64,000 nucleotides of DNA, from contig NC_135560.1 of the NCBI RefSeq assembly GCF_964340395.1, positions 1,793,501 through 1,857,500 of the forward strand, written 5' to 3'. The stretch comes from Glandiceps talaboti. Taxonomy: Eukaryota; Hemichordata; Enteropneusta; Spengelidae. The notes under the pieces are model-generated. The model ran no database searches and was not told the origin of the DNA. It worked only from the letters and a program-made list of their open reading frames with translations. Position 1 is the stretch's first letter. The number at the start of each line of letters is the position of its first letter. Below, in pieces: positions 12,367 through 64,000 of the stretch. Both the position numbers and the translations under genes were made by a program.

Positions 12367-12829
12367 TAATAAAATAATTTTCAAACAAAGTAATATCATA
12401 AATAACCTATTTACAAGTTTTCTCTGAACTCCTTACACTTGAAAACTGTACATGACAACTGTACTTTACAAATTCAACATCAAGCTGGCAATAGTCCATC
12501 CCCTCCTACAGAATGGACATCTTATTAACTAACAACTGGACTACATTCTCAATTGCTTTCTGTAATGTCAACATTATTCACCATTCTGCAGTGTATCTAG
12601 ACAACATTCAGCTGTCAACTGAACATTTTCATGTAACAAATCTCTTTTTGAATTGTTCACTAGAAAAGACAAAGACAAATACGTATACATATACACTGTA
12701 GGGATGGTTTGTGTTGGGCATCACAACTGGATGCCAAAATATACATTGCAAAGTTGTGGTTTGGTTTTGAAAGTTCACTAGTGGTATGTTACTGCCCAAG
12801 TTAAAGTTAAGTTTACTTATTGAATCCAC
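12367..12829. other. PIAS 3' flank / probable 3' UTR
   Basis: Immediately downstream of the PIAS stop on the minus strand. An AATAAG hexamer lies close to the stop; no clear canonical poly(A) signal is seen nearby. No other gene recognised. Confidence 0.4.
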
Positions 12830-33199
<20,370 letters not shown>

Positions 33200-33547
33200 T
33201 GCGATATTCCGGAACAGCGCTGCGCATGTGCGAGAGCCTCGTTTTAAATCAGCAGGTCCCCTCTATATTTCGCCAACGTACAGGCATTGAAAGTTGAGTA
33301 TGCCAAATGATAATGTACTCCATATTTTGTAAAAAGAAATCCGCGGATGGCAATCAAGGTGTTTTAATGATTTCGGCGAAATTTGGATTTTATTTTGAAT
33401 AATACTACCTTCAAAATCCGTTAGAATTCTGGATACATACATTTAAGTTTGAGGTTAATGTTCACCATTTAACGTCGCCATTTTGAAACTGTGTTGTCAA
33501 AATTTTTGTTTGACAAAATGTCCAAAATCGTGTAACTGAAACCAAAC
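33200..33547. promoter_or_regulatory. Bidirectional promoter between PIAS and KATNAL2
   Basis: Only 348 bp separate the two start codons, and they hold both 5' UTRs. CpG is frequent near the PIAS end. Sites seen: NRF1-like TGCGCATGTGCGA at 33221-33233, palindromic ETS-type TTCCGGAA at 33207-33214, and YY1-like CGCCATT at the PIAS ATG and CGCCATTTT near 33475. There is no convincing TATA box in either direction. This fits a housekeeping-type bidirectional promoter; transcription start sites cannot be placed from sequence. Confidence 0.75.
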
Positions 33548-61849
<28,302 letters not shown>

Positions 61850-61869
61850 GTAAGCAAGAAGTATTTTGT

Positions 61870-61946
61870 ATTTTTAGCACAAGTGAACTGATAATTTCAG
61901 TAGTGCTGTAAGCATGGTGTGGTGTCTCTCCATCCATCCATCTGTC

Positions 61947-62018
<72 letters not shown>

Positions 62019-62265
62019 GGGGGGGGGACAACTTAAACTACAAAAATGTCCGACCGATTGCCTTGGTATTTGATGGGGACATTCCTTTCGTTGTGTAGGT
62101 GGGAAAATGTTCAAAGCAAAATGATCGCCTCACAGGTACGTGATTTGGGTTTTAAAAGTCATTTTTGGTCAAAAAACTTAATCTATTGGGCAGATTGGTC
62201 TGAAATCTGGTGGGAACATTCTTAGGGGTGTGTAGATTAACATTTGTTCATGACATGACATGAAC
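61870..62265 (+). mobile_element. Family A element, terminal part
   Basis: Terminal hairpin AGCACAAGTGAACT...TTTCAGTAGTGCT at 61877-61908, (GT)n at 61949-62017, and one or two modules (GATTGGTCTGAAATCTGGTG). It starts about 25 bp after KATNAL2 exon 11. Confidence 0.62.
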
Positions 62266-62269
62266 AATT

Positions 62270-62895
62270 GAACAGATTGTAACAAGTGTTTATAATGTCT
62301 CATCTTCAAGTTTATGTGCTAAGTAAAGTATGAATATTTTCTAAAAACTACACATGCAGGAATATAATGAAATGGCGTCTTGTGGTGTCACTGTTTCATT
62401 ATTGTGTATTATTTGAAAGTGCATCAAACTTAGTAGAATTTAGGAAGTTATGTCAATTTGTTACCATGGCAACTGATTTTCATAGAATGGTAACTTTTTT
62501 GAACTCAGTATAACCAATTACTCCACATTGGATGGTCAATATGCAAATAAACCTGATTATTATTAAATTCATAACATTGTTTTGTCAGCAGAAAATATTT
62601 TACCAAAACAACATTTTTAAGCCTCCTGTATGTTTCCATGGAAACAGCTATCCTATTTTATACAATTTGTGATACATTGGATAGCACCAACTCTTACATG
62701 CCAAATCATGGAAAATCTTTTGCTTAATTTTAAAAATATGGAAAAATAATCCATATATTATGGTGATTTTGGTTACCATGGCAACTGATGTTCATAAAAT
62801 TGCCCCTTTTTTGAACTCAGCATAACAAACCACCTTACTTATGGTGGTTGATATTCAGATAAACTTGATTATTATCGAAATTATTACGTAATATT
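62270..62895. other. KATNAL2 intron 11, short diverged direct repeats
   Basis: Two diverged copies of a segment with GGTTACCATGGCAACTGATT, CATAGAAT / CATAAAAT and TTTTTTGAACTCAG (about 62460 and 62770). No exon recognised. Confidence 0.4.
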
Positions 62896-62899
62896 ATTT

Positions 62900-63999
62900 A
62901 TTTATTATTTTAAAATATCTTTATTCAGGGTAAAAACTCAATAAGCGTTACAAACATCCGGTTTGGCTTCTTTCCATTGAGGCCCTCATACATCAAATCA
63001 ACAGTCATGCAAAAGTCCACTTACAAATTCTAAAACACATTAGAACATAAAATACACACATTGTGACATTATACCTCCAGATAAATAAGATAACTGTCAG
63101 GCAGAAAAATTGTCTGTGTAATTGTCTTGGAAGTGTTTAAAAGTTTTAGCCTGCATGCTTTACATGTTCAGGTAACGAATTCCGTAGATTTCCTCCCTTA
63201 TGACTGAATTTGGAGAGAGCATAGTTATTGTGAGTTGGTTTGATATAGACACTGCTAGCTTTACTAAAGTGGGTATTATAATCATGAATTTTGGAAACAA
63301 GTGTGAAGCATTGTAACAAATAGGGGGAACAGTACCATGGTAACATTTGTACATCATGGAACAAATGTGAAATTGATGTCTTTCTATCAACGAGTGCCAT
63401 TCTAAAGTTTGTCTGACTTTAACAGAAGGGGTTTGTGGGTGGCAATTTAGGACTACCTTCCCTGCCCTGTTTTACAGGAGTGACTTCTTGAGAGCTGACC
63501 ATAGCTTATCAGATTGTGACATACTTTTAAGAATAAGACTGTTATAAAAGTTTGATTTTGCACATTTCAATAATTTAGTGAGTTTGTTCCGTTGAGTTCT
63601 TTACTGATCATATAAATTCTGATTGTTTGTAGACCTAGCCTTTCTTTTAAGGTAGTCGTGTGTGTTGTATATATATGTGTGTTTTCTAATATCATCTGTA
63701 AGCCATGGTGAAGTGCAGCCATGAACTTTTGAGATACGCCAAGGGGCATGGATATCACAAATTGAATTGCAGAAACTTTTGAATACATTCCAAGCTATGT
63801 TACTATCAGTTACACATGTTAGTTTGAGCCAAGGAAATTTTCTAAGATCGTCAAGAAAATGTTGACTATTGATAATTTTAATGTTCCTGACCTTGATATA
63901 TCTTGGCTTTGGTTTGTGTGTCTTTGCTCTGCAGTTACCGTAAATCATATAATGGTCCTTTGGTTTGGGTGTCTTCACTCTGTAGTTACCGTAAATCAT
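62900..63999 (-). pseudogene. Decayed LINE (non-LTR retrotransposon), minus strand, continues past the window
   Basis: From the right edge: the end of an APE-type endonuclease (KDHYMIYGNCRAKTHKPK, with the DH of the SDH motif) and the linker to the RT (INSQHFLDDLRKFPWLKLTC; TSPWLTDDIRKHTYIYNTHD), then at 63390-63146 the RT C-terminal tail (MYKCYHGTVPP in one frame, HDYNTHFSKASSVYIK and NLRNSLPEHVKHA in another). The RT catalytic core is deleted and there is a frameshift. A 57-bp tandem duplication repeats the MIYGNxRxKTxKPK stretch. The 3' tail ends with AATAAA and TAAATAAATAA near 62900. Confidence 0.7.
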
Positions 64000-64000
64000 A

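Noticed and set aside
61850-64000. KATNAL2 exon 12
   Set aside because: The expected GYSGSDIKLVCREAA-like coding was searched for by eye on the plus strand and not found; it is probably beyond the window.

Overview
This is an AT-rich animal nuclear sequence with long introns, canonical GT-AG splice sites and dense interspersed and tandem repeats. No bacterial, organellar or viral gene organisation is visible. The two genes encode conserved animal proteins, and the repeat content (microsatellite-linked modular elements, non-LTR retrotransposon remnants, frequent TACATGTA palindromes) suggests a marine invertebrate. A deuterostome such as a hemichordate or amphioxus-like animal is plausible, but I cannot fix the species from sequence alone.

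Two genes stand head to head. On the minus strand, ten coding exons (33199 down to 12830) join in frame into a complete 605-residue PIAS-family SUMO E3 ligase with SAP, PINIT-type and SP-RING domains, a SUMO-interacting motif and an acidic/Ser-rich tail. On the plus strand, eleven coding exons (33548 to 61849) join in frame into the first 492 residues of KATNAL2, a katanin p60-like AAA ATPase with a LisH domain, Walker A, Walker B, sensor 1 and arginine fingers. Its last exon or exons lie beyond base 64000. The start codons are only 348 bp apart across a compact CpG-containing promoter with NRF1-, ETS- and YY1-like sites. Human PIAS2 and KATNAL2 have the same head-to-head arrangement on 18q21.1, so this looks like an old bidirectional gene pair.

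Layout: 1-12.8 kb lies beyond the 3' end of PIAS and holds only repeats, including a 2.4-kb minisatellite of 32/34-bp units. 12.8-33.2 kb is PIAS and its introns, which contain a 2-kb long-inverted-repeat element nested in a microsatellite, a tRNA-derived SINE and a hammerhead-ribozyme-like motif. 33.2-33.55 kb is the shared promoter. 33.55-64 kb is KATNAL2; its introns carry a decayed gene copy, a transposase relic, long tandem arrays (17-bp and 43-bp units in intron 8, 61-bp and 55-bp units in intron 10) and a decayed LINE at the right edge.

The most unusual non-coding feature is a high-copy family ('family A'), with about 18 copies or fragments here. It has a strong terminal hairpin, an adjacent GT/CAGA microsatellite, two sets of internally repeated modules and a second hairpin at the other end. 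A 1.3-kb copy at 43485-44800 looks full length. Other families (B, C, D) use the same logic of repeated modules.
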